DNA of 46,759 nt, from positions 1 to 46,759 of the forward strand of contig CAKSSH010000009.1 of the NCBI GenBank assembly GCA_934488695.1, in the 5' to 3' direction. The notes below the pieces were generated by a model, which saw only the letters and a program-made list of their open reading frames with translations, made no database searches and was not told the origin of the DNA. Both the position numbers and the translations under genes were made by a program. This stretch comes from an uncultured Oscillospiraceae bacterium (lineage in GTDB: Bacteria > Bacillota > Clostridia > Oscillospirales > Ruminococcaceae). Shown here piece by piece: positions 33,850 to 41,148 of this stretch. Numbering within the stretch: the stretch's first letter is position 1; the number at the start of each line of letters is the position of its first letter.

Positions 33850-34198
33850 GGCTGACCCGATTTCCGACCAGCCCGCCCCGATATAAAAGGCCGCAGGCCT
33901 CATACATCCGAAGCTCGGTCGCCAGCAAAACGATCCCGCTCTCACGAGCCAGCTCGATCATTTCCGGCGTCGGCTGTTTGGAACGCACAAAGACGATACA
34001 GACCATGTCCATCATCTCGGCTGTGCGCACCACCTGGGAGTTGACAAGACCCGTCAGCAAAACGGCCTGATCTTTAACATAGGCCAGCACATCACTCATC
34101 ATGTCGCTTCCGCAGGCGGAATAAACCTCTTTATCAAGCAGCTGTTGGTTGCAAAGCACATCGGCATTGAGAAGTTCCTGAATTGCTGAGATCTTCAT
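33842..34198 (-). CDS. DRTGG-domain protein, first copy
   Basis: The 118-aa protein is a stand-alone DRTGG domain (CGSDMMSDVLAYVKDQ, LLTGLVNSQVVRTAEMMDM, IVFVRSKQPTPEMIELARE). It begins MKISAIQELLNADVLC and ends in a short basic tail. It lies 31 bp after hydC and overlaps the GHKL ATPase by 8 bp. The DRTGG-GHKL pair before hydS is mirrored by a DRTGG-PHP-GHKL set after it, suggesting two regulatory arms in one operon. The ligand of the domain is unknown. Confidence 0.83.
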   Translation of the reverse strand: MKISAIQELLNADVLCNQQLLDKEVYSACGSDMMSDVLAYVKDQAVLLTGLVNSQVVRTAEMMDMVCIVFVRSKQPTPEMIELARESGIVLLATELRMYEACGLLYRGGLVGNRVSRG

Positions 34199-34228
34199 AA
34201 CGGCATTGTCCTTTTCGTATAATACAGT

Positions 34229-34723
34229 TTATTGATACTTTGCAAGGATCTCGTCGACATCATCAACCGTCAAACGGCCGTAGACCTCGTCATTGACCGT
34301 CAGAACCGGTGCGAGACCGCAGGCGCCAATACAACGGCAGGCCTCCAGGGAAAACCGCGCGTCCGGCGTACATTCGCCGCCGGCAATCCCCAAGCGCTGA
34401 GAAATTTTGTCGAAAACCTCTCCGGAACCCTTGACGTAGCAAGCCGTGCCGAGACAGACCGAAATGCGGTACTGTCCCTTGGGGTTGAGCGCAAACTGCG
34501 CATAGAAGGTGGCTACGCCGTAAACCTCCTCCAGCGGCACCTCCAACCCGTCCGAAATCATCTTCTGGACCTCAATGGGCAAATAGCCGTAGATGTCCTG
34601 CGCCTTTTGCATGACCGGCATGAGGGCGCCGCGCTGGCTTTTCAGCTCGGAAATAACTTTTTTGAGTTCTGCTTCCTGCTCCGGCGTCCCCTGAAAGGGA
34701 ACTTTGCAAATAGTGTTTGCCAT
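34229..34723 (-). CDS. hydC: Bifurcating hydrogenase subunit HydC (NuoE-like)
   Basis: The 164-aa protein has the NuoE thioredoxin-like fold with four cluster cysteines (CLGTACYVKG and CRCIGACGLAP). It holds the [2Fe-2S] centre that links HydB to HydA. It is the first gene of the operon. GGAGG is placed before the ATG at 34723, with the promoter block at 34768-34795 upstream. Between it and hydB lie seven regulatory or accessory genes, an unusual separation from the other two structural genes. Confidence 0.93.
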   Translation of the reverse strand: MANTICKVPFQGTPEQEAELKKVISELKSQRGALMPVMQKAQDIYGYLPIEVQKMISDGLEVPLEEVYGVATFYAQFALNPKGQYRISVCLGTACYVKGSGEVFDKISQRLGIAGGECTPDARFSLEACRCIGACGLAPVLTVNDEVYGRLTVDDVDEILAKYQ

Positions 34724-34767
34724 GTTGATACCTCCATCTTATTACTTAACAAAACCCATATGTCACC

Positions 34768-34795
34768 ATTATACCAGTTTTTTTCAAAAAAGAAA
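34768..34795 (-). promoter_or_regulatory. Promoter of the hydrogenase operon
   Basis: On the minus strand there is an extended -10, TGGTATAAT (34768-34776), with a weak TTTCTT -35-like box (34790-34795, 16-bp spacer). The next 50 bp upstream are a run of A/T tracts. The block 34768 to about 34835 is a diverged copy of the sequence at 36978 to about 37050, and both precede minus-strand genes. Between it and the PHP gene stop at 34917 no further gene is seen. Confidence 0.65.
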
Positions 34796-34916
34796 TATCT
34801 AAATGCGTATTTTTTGATATTTTTTTGACATTTTTGGGTCTTTTACACCATTTTTGCGTTTTTTTGTTGCAAAGCCGCTGTCGGCCGCCCCAAAAATCCG
34901 CCAAAAAACACGAAAA

Positions 34917-35819
34917 TCAGTGCGCCTTTCCAAAGGGGAGATACGGAGAAAAGGCACGCCGCCCCTGCTCGTCGACAATCTCCAGCCGAAGAAACCGGCA
35001 GCCCGGCTTTGGCCGAAAATGATATTCCTCGGCATTGTCAGTCAGTGAAACACATTCTGTATGCGCCGCGTCAGATAAAATGCGAAGCTCCCGCGCCGGC
35101 GTAAAGTGCAGAGAAATTTCGTCCTCCCGCACCGAAATATCCCGAAAAACGGGACCCTGACTTGCATAAAAATCGCCTTGTCGCAGCGCCGCCATAATGG
35201 CGGAAGGACTGCGGTCGCGCGCTTTCAGGAAAATAAAGCTGCGGCACTCGTCTCCGGCGCAAAAATGCATATCGTCCGCTGCAATCAGCGGCAGGATCAC
35301 CCCGTAACGCTGCGCCAGCGTATCCAGCACCGCCCCGGAATCTCCGCGCAGACTGAACGGCTCGCCCGAAACCGTATTATAGATCTCGGTTGCCCAAACC
35401 CCGCGAAACGCCGCAATTTGGTCCGGCCGATTCAGCGACCACGCCGGGTGTGCCAGCACGGCAAGACCGCCGGCCGCCGAAATGGCTTCAACAGCCGCCT
35501 GCGCCGCGGCAAACGGCTGCTTATCGTCGCGCAAAACACCGTTCAAAAGTGCCGCCTGTGCGCCGATGCCGACAATATGAAAAACGCCGCCTTGCGTCGT
35601 TTTGCCGAAATCGTACTCGACCCCCTGCAGCAGCTGCATCCCCTCAAATTCGCCGGCTTCGCTCGGTGCCCAGTGATCGGTCATCGCCAGAAAATCGTAC
35701 TCCGCGTCCCGATAAAGCCGACAGGTCTGCTGCGGCGTACACACACCGTCGGACACGGTGGTATGACAATGCAGATTGCCCTTGAGCCAAACGCCCTCTT
35801 TTTGAAACATTTCAGGCAT
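34917..35819 (-). CDS. PHP-domain metallophosphoesterase, intact paralogue
   Basis: The 300-aa protein has all the PHP metal-binding motifs: HCHTTVSDG (His17, His19), TDHW (Asp48, His49), FHIVGIG (His81 region), LAHPAW (His124) and ADDMHF (near 183-185). It probably hydrolyses a phosphate ester; the substrate is unknown. A beta-rich C-terminal part follows. The start at 35819 follows GGGAGG and overlaps the upstream paralogue by 8 bp. The two were made by tandem duplication. Their N-termini are nearly identical (VWLKGNLHCHTT ... CTPQQTCRLYRDA). Confidence 0.85.
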   Translation of the reverse strand: MPEMFQKEGVWLKGNLHCHTTVSDGVCTPQQTCRLYRDAEYDFLAMTDHWAPSEAGEFEGMQLLQGVEYDFGKTTQGGVFHIVGIGAQAALLNGVLRDDKQPFAAAQAAVEAISAAGGLAVLAHPAWSLNRPDQIAAFRGVWATEIYNTVSGEPFSLRGDSGAVLDTLAQRYGVILPLIAADDMHFCAGDECRSFIFLKARDRSPSAIMAALRQGDFYASQGPVFRDISVREDEISLHFTPARELRILSDAAHTECVSLTDNAEEYHFRPKPGCRFLRLEIVDEQGRRAFSPYLPFGKAH

Positions 35820-36702
35820 TTTCTCCGCCTCCCTGCCGCACAATGATCGGCTGCGACCAGACGCCGCGACCCTTCGCATCATAAGCCTCAAAACGAACAT
35901 AGTGCTCGTAGGGCTGAATTTTGTACTCCAAGTGCGTCATCGCCTGCCCGTAGACCGCCCGATTCGGCGTCCAGCAGGCGTCGCCCAAGAAAAAGGCACG
36001 GACGACCGGGGAACAATCCACCGTCAACCGATCTCCCTCCAGGGTTATCTGATATAGCTCCGGTCCGCCGCTTGCATAGAAATCTCCGCGCCGCAGCGCC
36101 TCAAAAACAGCCGCCTGGCCGCGCCCGTCCGCTTTCAGAAAAATAAACGCGCCGCCCCGCTCCGGCGCCGATGTGCACGGGTTGCCCGTGCCCAGCAGGC
36201 GGTAATGCGGCTCCTGCGTCAACACCATATCCGCAAGATTTCCGGCGGCGGCACGACCGCAGTCACCGTCGGCAGTGGCCGTGCAGCATATTGCCAGCCC
36301 CAACGCGTCCTTTTCTTTTAAAATATCCTCCGGTGCAACAAGCAACTGCCCGGGCTGTGCCCAAAAGGCAAGCCCGCCGGCCGCCCGAATCGCGGCAATC
36401 ACTTCTTTCGCCGTCGGAGCTTCGGCCGGGGAAATCTCCGGCGCCCTGCGCATACCGACCCCCACAACGCTTGCCGACGTGCCGCCGACGCAAACCGTCC
36501 ACTCGCCGCCGCTCAAGACCGTAAGCGGCTCGTGACCGGTCGGCTCGTAAAAGCGCCGACAGTCGGTCAGCGCCAGAAAATCGTACCCCGCATCCCGATA
36601 AAGCCGACAGGTCTGCTGCGGCGTGCACACGCCGTCGGAAGCCGTGGTATGACAATGCAGATTGCCCTTGAGCCAAACCCCCGGCTTATCAAACATTTCC
36701 AT
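35812..36702 (-). CDS. PHP-domain paralogue with degenerate active site
   Basis: The 296-aa protein is a tandem duplicate of its downstream neighbour. It keeps the first motif (HCHTTASDG) but the others have changed: TDH becomes TDC (Cys48), AHP becomes AQP (Gln116), the His near 81 is Ser/Ala, and the ADDMH segment is GTGNPCTS. Catalysis by the usual two- or three-metal centre is therefore unlikely. It may regulate or bind a partner, or have a shifted function. The start at 36702 follows GAGGGCGAGG. Its promoter lies about 275 bp upstream at 36978-37006, giving a long repeat-bearing leader. Confidence 0.82.
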   Translation of the reverse strand: MEMFDKPGVWLKGNLHCHTTASDGVCTPQQTCRLYRDAGYDFLALTDCRRFYEPTGHEPLTVLSGGEWTVCVGGTSASVVGVGMRRAPEISPAEAPTAKEVIAAIRAAGGLAFWAQPGQLLVAPEDILKEKDALGLAICCTATADGDCGRAAAGNLADMVLTQEPHYRLLGTGNPCTSAPERGGAFIFLKADGRGQAAVFEALRRGDFYASGGPELYQITLEGDRLTVDCSPVVRAFFLGDACWTPNRAVYGQAMTHLEYKIQPYEHYVRFEAYDAKGRGVWSQPIIVRQGGGENA

Positions 36703-36840
36703 GCGCCTCGCCCTCTTTTGCAAAAAAATGAAATCCTGCATAAACAGAAAATTCCCGCGTCCCTTAAAACGCCGCACAGCTCTCAAAAAGAGGGATCGGC
36801 AGACCGCCGCAAAAGCACGGCAGCGCGGTCAAGGCGGCAG

Positions 36841-36900
36841 CCCCACCGCAAGGCACGGTTGCCACGGCAGCCCCACCGCAAGGCACGGTTGCCACGGCAG
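36841..36900. repeat. Two perfect 30-bp tandem repeats in the PHP leader
   Basis: The unit starting CCCCACCGCAAGGCACGGTT occupies 36841-36870 and 36871-36900, with partial copies on both flanks (36836-36840 and 36901-36905). Around it, the motif CGCGYCCCTTAAAACGCCGC appears at about 36755 and 36925. It resembles the units of the large array at 37124-37766. All lie in the transcribed leader of the second PHP gene if the promoter at 36978 is used. No ORF in this gap is convincing. Confidence 0.8.
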
Positions 36901-36977
36901 CCCGGCAGGACACGCGCCTTGCCGCCGCGCCCCTTAAAACGCCGCTCCTTCTTCCGAAAGGGGCCTCAATTATTTTT

Positions 36978-37006
36978 ATTATACCAGCTTCTTCACAAAA
37001 AAGAAA
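36978..37006 (-). promoter_or_regulatory. Promoter of the tandem PHP genes
   Basis: An extended -10 TGGTATAAT (36978-36986) and TTTCTT (37001-37006) have a 17-bp spacer on the minus strand. Upstream A/T tracts match those of the hydrogenase-operon promoter block at 34768-34835, so the two promoters are related by descent. Confidence 0.6.
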
Positions 37007-37123
37007 CCTCTAAAATGTGGTTTTTTGATAATTTTTTGGCATTTTTTCCGCAGCTTTCCGTCTCGCTGCTCTTTTGGCTATTTTCCGTGTCTTTTCATCG
37101 TCCGAAAAATCGCCTTTTCCCCG

Positions 37124-37766
37124 AAAAGGCCTCGGGGCGTGCCCTCAAAAAGGCCTCGGATCGCGCCCTTAAAAAGGCCTCGGGGCGTGCCCTTAAAAAG
37201 GCCCCGGGGCGCGCCCTTAAAAAGCCCACGGGGCGCGCCCTTAAAAAGCCCCCGGATTGTATCCTCAAAAGCCCCCGGATTGCATCCTTAAAAGTCCTCA
37301 TGTCGCGCCCTCCAAAGCCCCACGGGGTGTGCCCTTAAAAAGGCCCCGGGGTGTGCCCTCAACCCCCCCCGGGCGCACCCTTAAAAGGCCTCGGATCGCG
37401 CCCTTAAAAAGGCCCCGGATCGCGCCCTCCAAAGCCCCCGGGGGTGCCCTCAAAAGGCCCCGGGGCGCACCCTCAAAAGCCCCGGGATCACACCCTCAAA
37501 AGTCCTCATGTCGCGCCCTTAAAAAGCCCCGGGGTGTGCCCTTAAAAAGCCCACGGGGTGTGCCCTTAAAAAGCCCACGGGGCGTGCCCTTAAAAAAGCC
37601 CCGGGATCACACCCTCCAAAGCCCCCGGGGCGCGCCCTTAAAAAGCCCCCGGATCGCACCCTCAAAAAGGCCTCGGGTCGCACCCTCAAAAAGGCCTCGG
37701 GTCACACCCTCAAAAAGCCCCGGGTCGCACCCTCAAGAGCCCCCGGGGCGTGCCCTCAAAAGCCCG
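37124..37766. repeat. Degenerate direct-repeat array, about 27 units of 21-25 bp
   Basis: The array has a consensus like AAAAAGGCCYCGGGGCGYGCCCTY. Units start at A-runs near 37124, 37147, 37171 and so on, up to 37735, with a partial unit to 37766. Most units are 23 or 24 bp, and units differ from one another in a few positions. Several contain the palindromes CCCCGGGG and GGGCGCGCCC, and an A5-6 run. There are no unique spacers, so it is not a CRISPR array. It lies between the gld-operon terminator (37775-37806) and the PHP promoter (36978). Plus-strand ORFs through it encode Lys-Pro-Arg-rich repeats, have no ribosome-binding site and shift frame between units. Confidence 0.85.
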
Positions 37767-37774
37767 CAACGACA

Positions 37775-37806
37775 AAAAATCCTCCCCCGCAAGGGAGAGG
37801 ATTTTT
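37775..37806 (-). terminator. Terminator of the gld-type exporter operon
   Basis: AAAAATCCTCCCC / loop / GGGAGAGGATTTTT (one bulge) is followed by T-runs on the minus strand, 2 nt after the DUF4340 stop codon. Confidence 0.85.
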
Positions 37807-37807
37807 C

Positions 37808-39298
37808 TTAATAATCGCTGGGAACATCCCGCCCGGCAATGAACTCGGTAAGACCGTAAATCAGGGTATCCACGTATTTGGAGCGCACCAACGCAAGGTC
37901 GCCGCCGTTACGCCGGATCATATACTGCCGGGTGCCGGCCTTGACGTACTCGATTGTATCGACCTTTTCGCGATGACGATAGGTGTAGGTCAGGCGCAGG
38001 TACGGCTCGGCGGTATACTTTCCCTGCTCAACCGACTGCTCACAATACGCCAGCATGACCAGCTGGTACAGGTCGCGAAACTCCGCGGTAGACATCTTTT
38101 TACCGTTCCAACGCACCGCCAGGTCGTCCCCGGTGCCGCTGAGCTCAAACCGATAGCTTTTTCCGTCATAATCCATTTGAAGCGTCTTGATATCGTCAAT
38201 CATGACATTGACAACCAGCGCGCTCATATAGTGGATCATATCCTCTTTAAAGAAGCTGAAATGCTCCGCCTCAGCAATAAAAATCGGGCTTTTTTCACTG
38301 CAGCGAACATAGTAATACTCCTTGTTGTCAATGGTCAAGGTGTTGCCCAGATCAATTTTAAAGGAGCGCTTTGCCGCCGTGACCTCGATGGTGACATACG
38401 GATTTGCAAGGCCGCACCGAGACAGCTGCTGCGCGGTCGGCCGAATGGCGTAAATATCATAAGCCTGCAGCGCAAAATAATCATATTGCTTACCGCTAAA
38501 CTTATCGTCGGAGATGTCGGCCTCAAAAGGAGAAGTGAAAATAAACTGCGTCGCCGTTGCCGTATCCTTTTTAAAGCCGCTGCTCGCCGATGAAAAGCTC
38601 TCCTTCTGCGCCGTGTATTCCGGGTTCAGCTGCAACACAATCGGCCGCTTCAGCCCGCGTCCGGAGTAGCTGATTTTCCGCACGTCGGGGTCAATTTCAT
38701 TGCCGTCACTGTCCTTGCTGACGCCGTCGGCAATGGTCAGATCCAATAGCGCCGTTACCTTTTGCAAAAACGGTGTTGCCCACCCCGATTCGACCAGATA
38801 AACCTTTTCGTTTTCACGAGAATAAACATAGATGCCGTTGCTGCTGTTGTCCCCGATAAACAGGTGCAAAACCTCGCCGGTGGTGCTCAGCACCACCGAG
38901 GGAGACTTATCGGTAATCCCGTATGCCGTGAGATCCTCCGGCCGGTCGGCGATCACCTTGGTGGCGGCAAACTGCATACAGCTGGTGATAAAAGCGTCGG
39001 TCGCCGATGAGTTTTGGGCATACCCGTCGGTTCCGGAAATGGTCAGCTTTTTATCCCGGACCGTCACTGTAAAGCTGCCGTACTCATTTTGAACCTCAAC
39101 CTTTTGAATCTCTTCCTCTTTAAACTCGTAAACCGCGATATAGCCCATCATATCCTTGTTTTCGCTGGAGGTCATGCCGGAGCTTGTCGTTCCCGGCGTT
39201 TTTTTGCGTTCCGGCAGCAACGTCAAAAGCAATACCAGTCCGCCCAGCACCAGCACCGCCGCCGCGGCAAAAAGAATATTGCGCATCCGTTTACTCAT
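37808..39298 (-). CDS. DUF4340 domain-containing protein
   Basis: The 496-aa protein has one N-terminal membrane helix (about 7-28, NILFAAAAVLVLGGLVLLLTLL) and a long extracytoplasmic part with tandem DUF4340-type beta-rich domains (for example YAVYEF-like openings and repeated VVLSTTGEVLHLFIGD segments). DUF4340 proteins are almost always encoded after gldG-type genes, as here with a 4-bp overlap. The function is unknown, probably an exported partner of the ABC complex. AGGAGG precedes the ATG at 39298; an in-frame start 11 codons earlier lies inside gldG. Confidence 0.85.
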   Translation of the reverse strand: MSKRMRNILFAAAAVLVLGGLVLLLTLLPERKKTPGTTSSGMTSSENKDMMGYIAVYEFKEEEIQKVEVQNEYGSFTVTVRDKKLTISGTDGYAQNSSATDAFITSCMQFAATKVIADRPEDLTAYGITDKSPSVVLSTTGEVLHLFIGDNSSNGIYVYSRENEKVYLVESGWATPFLQKVTALLDLTIADGVSKDSDGNEIDPDVRKISYSGRGLKRPIVLQLNPEYTAQKESFSSASSGFKKDTATATQFIFTSPFEADISDDKFSGKQYDYFALQAYDIYAIRPTAQQLSRCGLANPYVTIEVTAAKRSFKIDLGNTLTIDNKEYYYVRCSEKSPIFIAEAEHFSFFKEDMIHYMSALVVNVMIDDIKTLQMDYDGKSYRFELSGTGDDLAVRWNGKKMSTAEFRDLYQLVMLAYCEQSVEQGKYTAEPYLRLTYTYRHREKVDTIEYVKAGTRQYMIRRNGGDLALVRSKYVDTLIYGLTEFIAGRDVPSDY

Positions 39299-41118
39299 AA
39301 GAACCTCCTGCGAATGGACACCGTCAGGCAAATCGCCAGCAGAATCAGCGGGATCCCGACAGCGGCCGAGGCGCCCAAAATATTGGCTTGGGTATAGGTA
39401 ATGCCCAATGCGGCAGCCGACAGCTTCTTGGCCGGCAGGTAAATGCTGTTATCCCGCCCCAAAATCGTGTCCACCGCGGCAATCGTAATGTCCGGATTGG
39501 CCGAATATGCCTTTTCAAACAGCTTATCGTCAAAAAATTCCACAGAGTTTACCAGCAGAACGTTAGAGGTATGCACCTTATACTCCTCGTCGATTTTCTT
39601 GAGCTGGGTGTATGCCATCGCCACGTACGGATACGCCGCGCCCTCTCCCTTGACAAAGCCGCCGTCGGCCGTTGTTGTTCCGACCTTAGAGGTGTCGGTA
39701 TGCTGCAAAATGATTTTGTTTTCCATGTTGATGTCCAGCACATTGGCGATCTTTACCGGCCGGCCGTAATAACCGTACGCCGTGATTTCCGCAACGGCGG
39801 CATGCAGCGTCAGGTTGGCATCCACAAAGGTCAGGGTGTTGAGGTAGGGCATATTGGCGTAGGCCAGCTTGCTGTCGCTCTCATACACCACGCCGCTGCC
39901 GATTTCAAAGCCCCAGTCATGCAAAAATGCCTGTAAATTCGGCAGCTGCGGCTGGTTGTAATCGGCAATATACATCACGTTTTTATTATACTGGCCGCCG
40001 TTATACAGAAAGTCATCCAACCGCTTCAGCTCGTCCTCGGAAAAGTCCTTAGTCGGCGCTGCGATAACAAGCAGATTGCTTTCGGCATCCAGCTCCTTCA
40101 ACATGCTTTGGCTTTCCACCGTAAATCCGTTATTGGTCAGCAGCGTCGCCAGCTTTTTCACTTCGCTCTCGCCGTGACCGGTCAGGAAGGTCGCCTTGGG
40201 ACGGTCGGACGCCGTCACCGTCATAATGCCGGTCGTCAGGGCGTACTCCGCCGTCAGGCTGTAGGTGTACTTCTTTTCACTGTTGCTTTGAGCGGACCCG
40301 GAGTTGCCCTCGATCTCCTCGGCATTGATAAAATCGGCCGAGGTCAAATGGCGGTACCGATCACCGCAGGCCAAAATAGCGTCTCCGACTGTCAGCTCAA
40401 TATTGTCGTAATTGGCGGAAAAGCCCGGATTTTTGTCCAAATCCACATAGGAGATGGTCATATTCTTTAAATACAGCCGATACTTTTCGGCCAGCGTCAG
40501 CACCTTGATGTAGTAGCTGTCGCTCATCAGCGTCTGCCGGTCGCCGATAAAGGTCAGAGAGATCTTATAATCGTCCAGCTTTTTCAAGTACTGAATGCTG
40601 TTGTCCGACAGCTCGTAAAACTTCTTATCGGTCGTATCAATGGTCGCCGCAACCCGGTTGGCAACCAGCGAGATCAAAACGTTGCACAGGATGACGCCGG
40701 CAATAAACAGCGCCGTCACCACCACAGACAGACTGCCGTATTTCAGTCGTCTGCGGCGCTCGGCACGCAAATGCCGCTCCTTTTCGGTGCCCTTCTTTTT
40801 GCCGTTCTCCGCCGCTGGCGCGCGTTTTTTGTCCGCGCTCTCTTTTGCTTCCGCGCTCTTTTCGGCCGCACTCGTATCCTTTTCGGCCGCACTCGCATCC
40901 TTTTCGGCCGCACCCGTGTCCTTTTCGGCCGTCTTTACGACCTTTTTATCGGTCTTCGCCGTTTTCCCGGCCGCCTTGTCCGTCTTTGCGGCCTTGACAC
41001 CCGTTTGGGCAGTCTTTTTATCCGTATCCACAGCTTTTGAGGCTGTTTCCGTCGTATTTTTCAAGGTCTCCGGCAGCTGCTCGGCGCCGGTCTCCTGCGG
41101 TTTCTTTTCCGAATTCAT
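39295..41118 (-). CDS. gldG: GldG-family ABC transporter auxiliary protein
   Basis: The 607-aa protein has a cytoplasmic tail of about 125 residues rich in Lys, Ala, Glu and Thr, with AEKDTSA-like heptads. A membrane helix follows (about 130-150, SLSVVVTALFIAGVILC). The large extracytoplasmic GldG domain has the opening TDKKFYELSDNSIQYLKKLDD and a FLTGHGESEVKKL motif. A C-terminal helix (GIPLILLAICLTVSI) ends in RRRFL. GldG accompanies the GldA-GldF ABC pair, in gliding Bacteroidetes but also widely in non-gliding Clostridia, where the substrate is not known. GGAGG precedes the ATG. The long repetitive tail is unusual. Confidence 0.87.
   Translation of the reverse strand: MNSEKKPQETGAEQLPETLKNTTETASKAVDTDKKTAQTGVKAAKTDKAAGKTAKTDKKVVKTAEKDTGAAEKDASAAEKDTSAAEKSAEAKESADKKRAPAAENGKKKGTEKERHLRAERRRRLKYGSLSVVVTALFIAGVILCNVLISLVANRVAATIDTTDKKFYELSDNSIQYLKKLDDYKISLTFIGDRQTLMSDSYYIKVLTLAEKYRLYLKNMTISYVDLDKNPGFSANYDNIELTVGDAILACGDRYRHLTSADFINAEEIEGNSGSAQSNSEKKYTYSLTAEYALTTGIMTVTASDRPKATFLTGHGESEVKKLATLLTNNGFTVESQSMLKELDAESNLLVIAAPTKDFSEDELKRLDDFLYNGGQYNKNVMYIADYNQPQLPNLQAFLHDWGFEIGSGVVYESDSKLAYANMPYLNTLTFVDANLTLHAAVAEITAYGYYGRPVKIANVLDINMENKIILQHTDTSKVGTTTADGGFVKGEGAAYPYVAMAYTQLKKIDEEYKVHTSNVLLVNSVEFFDDKLFEKAYSANPDITIAAVDTILGRDNSIYLPAKKLSAAALGITYTQANILGASAAVGIPLILLAICLTVSIRRRFL
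40858..40931. repeat. 21-bp tandem repeats inside gldG
   Basis: CTTTTCGGCCGCACTCGTATC is repeated at 40858, 40879 and 40900 with small changes, and partly at 40921. On the coding strand it gives AEKDTSA-type heptads in the cytoplasmic tail of GldG. As the unit is 21 bp, copy-number change keeps the frame. Confidence 0.75.
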
Positions 41119-41148
41119 CTCATTTCCTCCTTTTTCCGAAATATTCCG

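Noticed and set aside
32155..33855. 566-codon plus-strand ORF antisense to hydS and the GHKL ATPase gene
   Set aside because: It lies entirely opposite well-supported genes, shows no family motif, and has the Arg/His/Asn-rich composition typical of shadow frames in this window.
34860..34916. Possible terminator after the intact PHP gene
   Set aside because: Only a 4-bp GCCG/CGGC stem with a broken T-run is present, too weak to call.
37124..37766. CRISPR array
   Set aside because: Repeats are contiguous, 21-25 bp and variable, with no unique spacers and no cas genes nearby.
36532..37811. Two plus-strand ORFs through the repeat array (Lys-Pro-Arg-Ala-rich)
   Set aside because: The amino-acid repeats follow from the 24-bp DNA unit. 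Unit-length changes shift the frame, and there is no ribosome-binding site or promoter on that strand.
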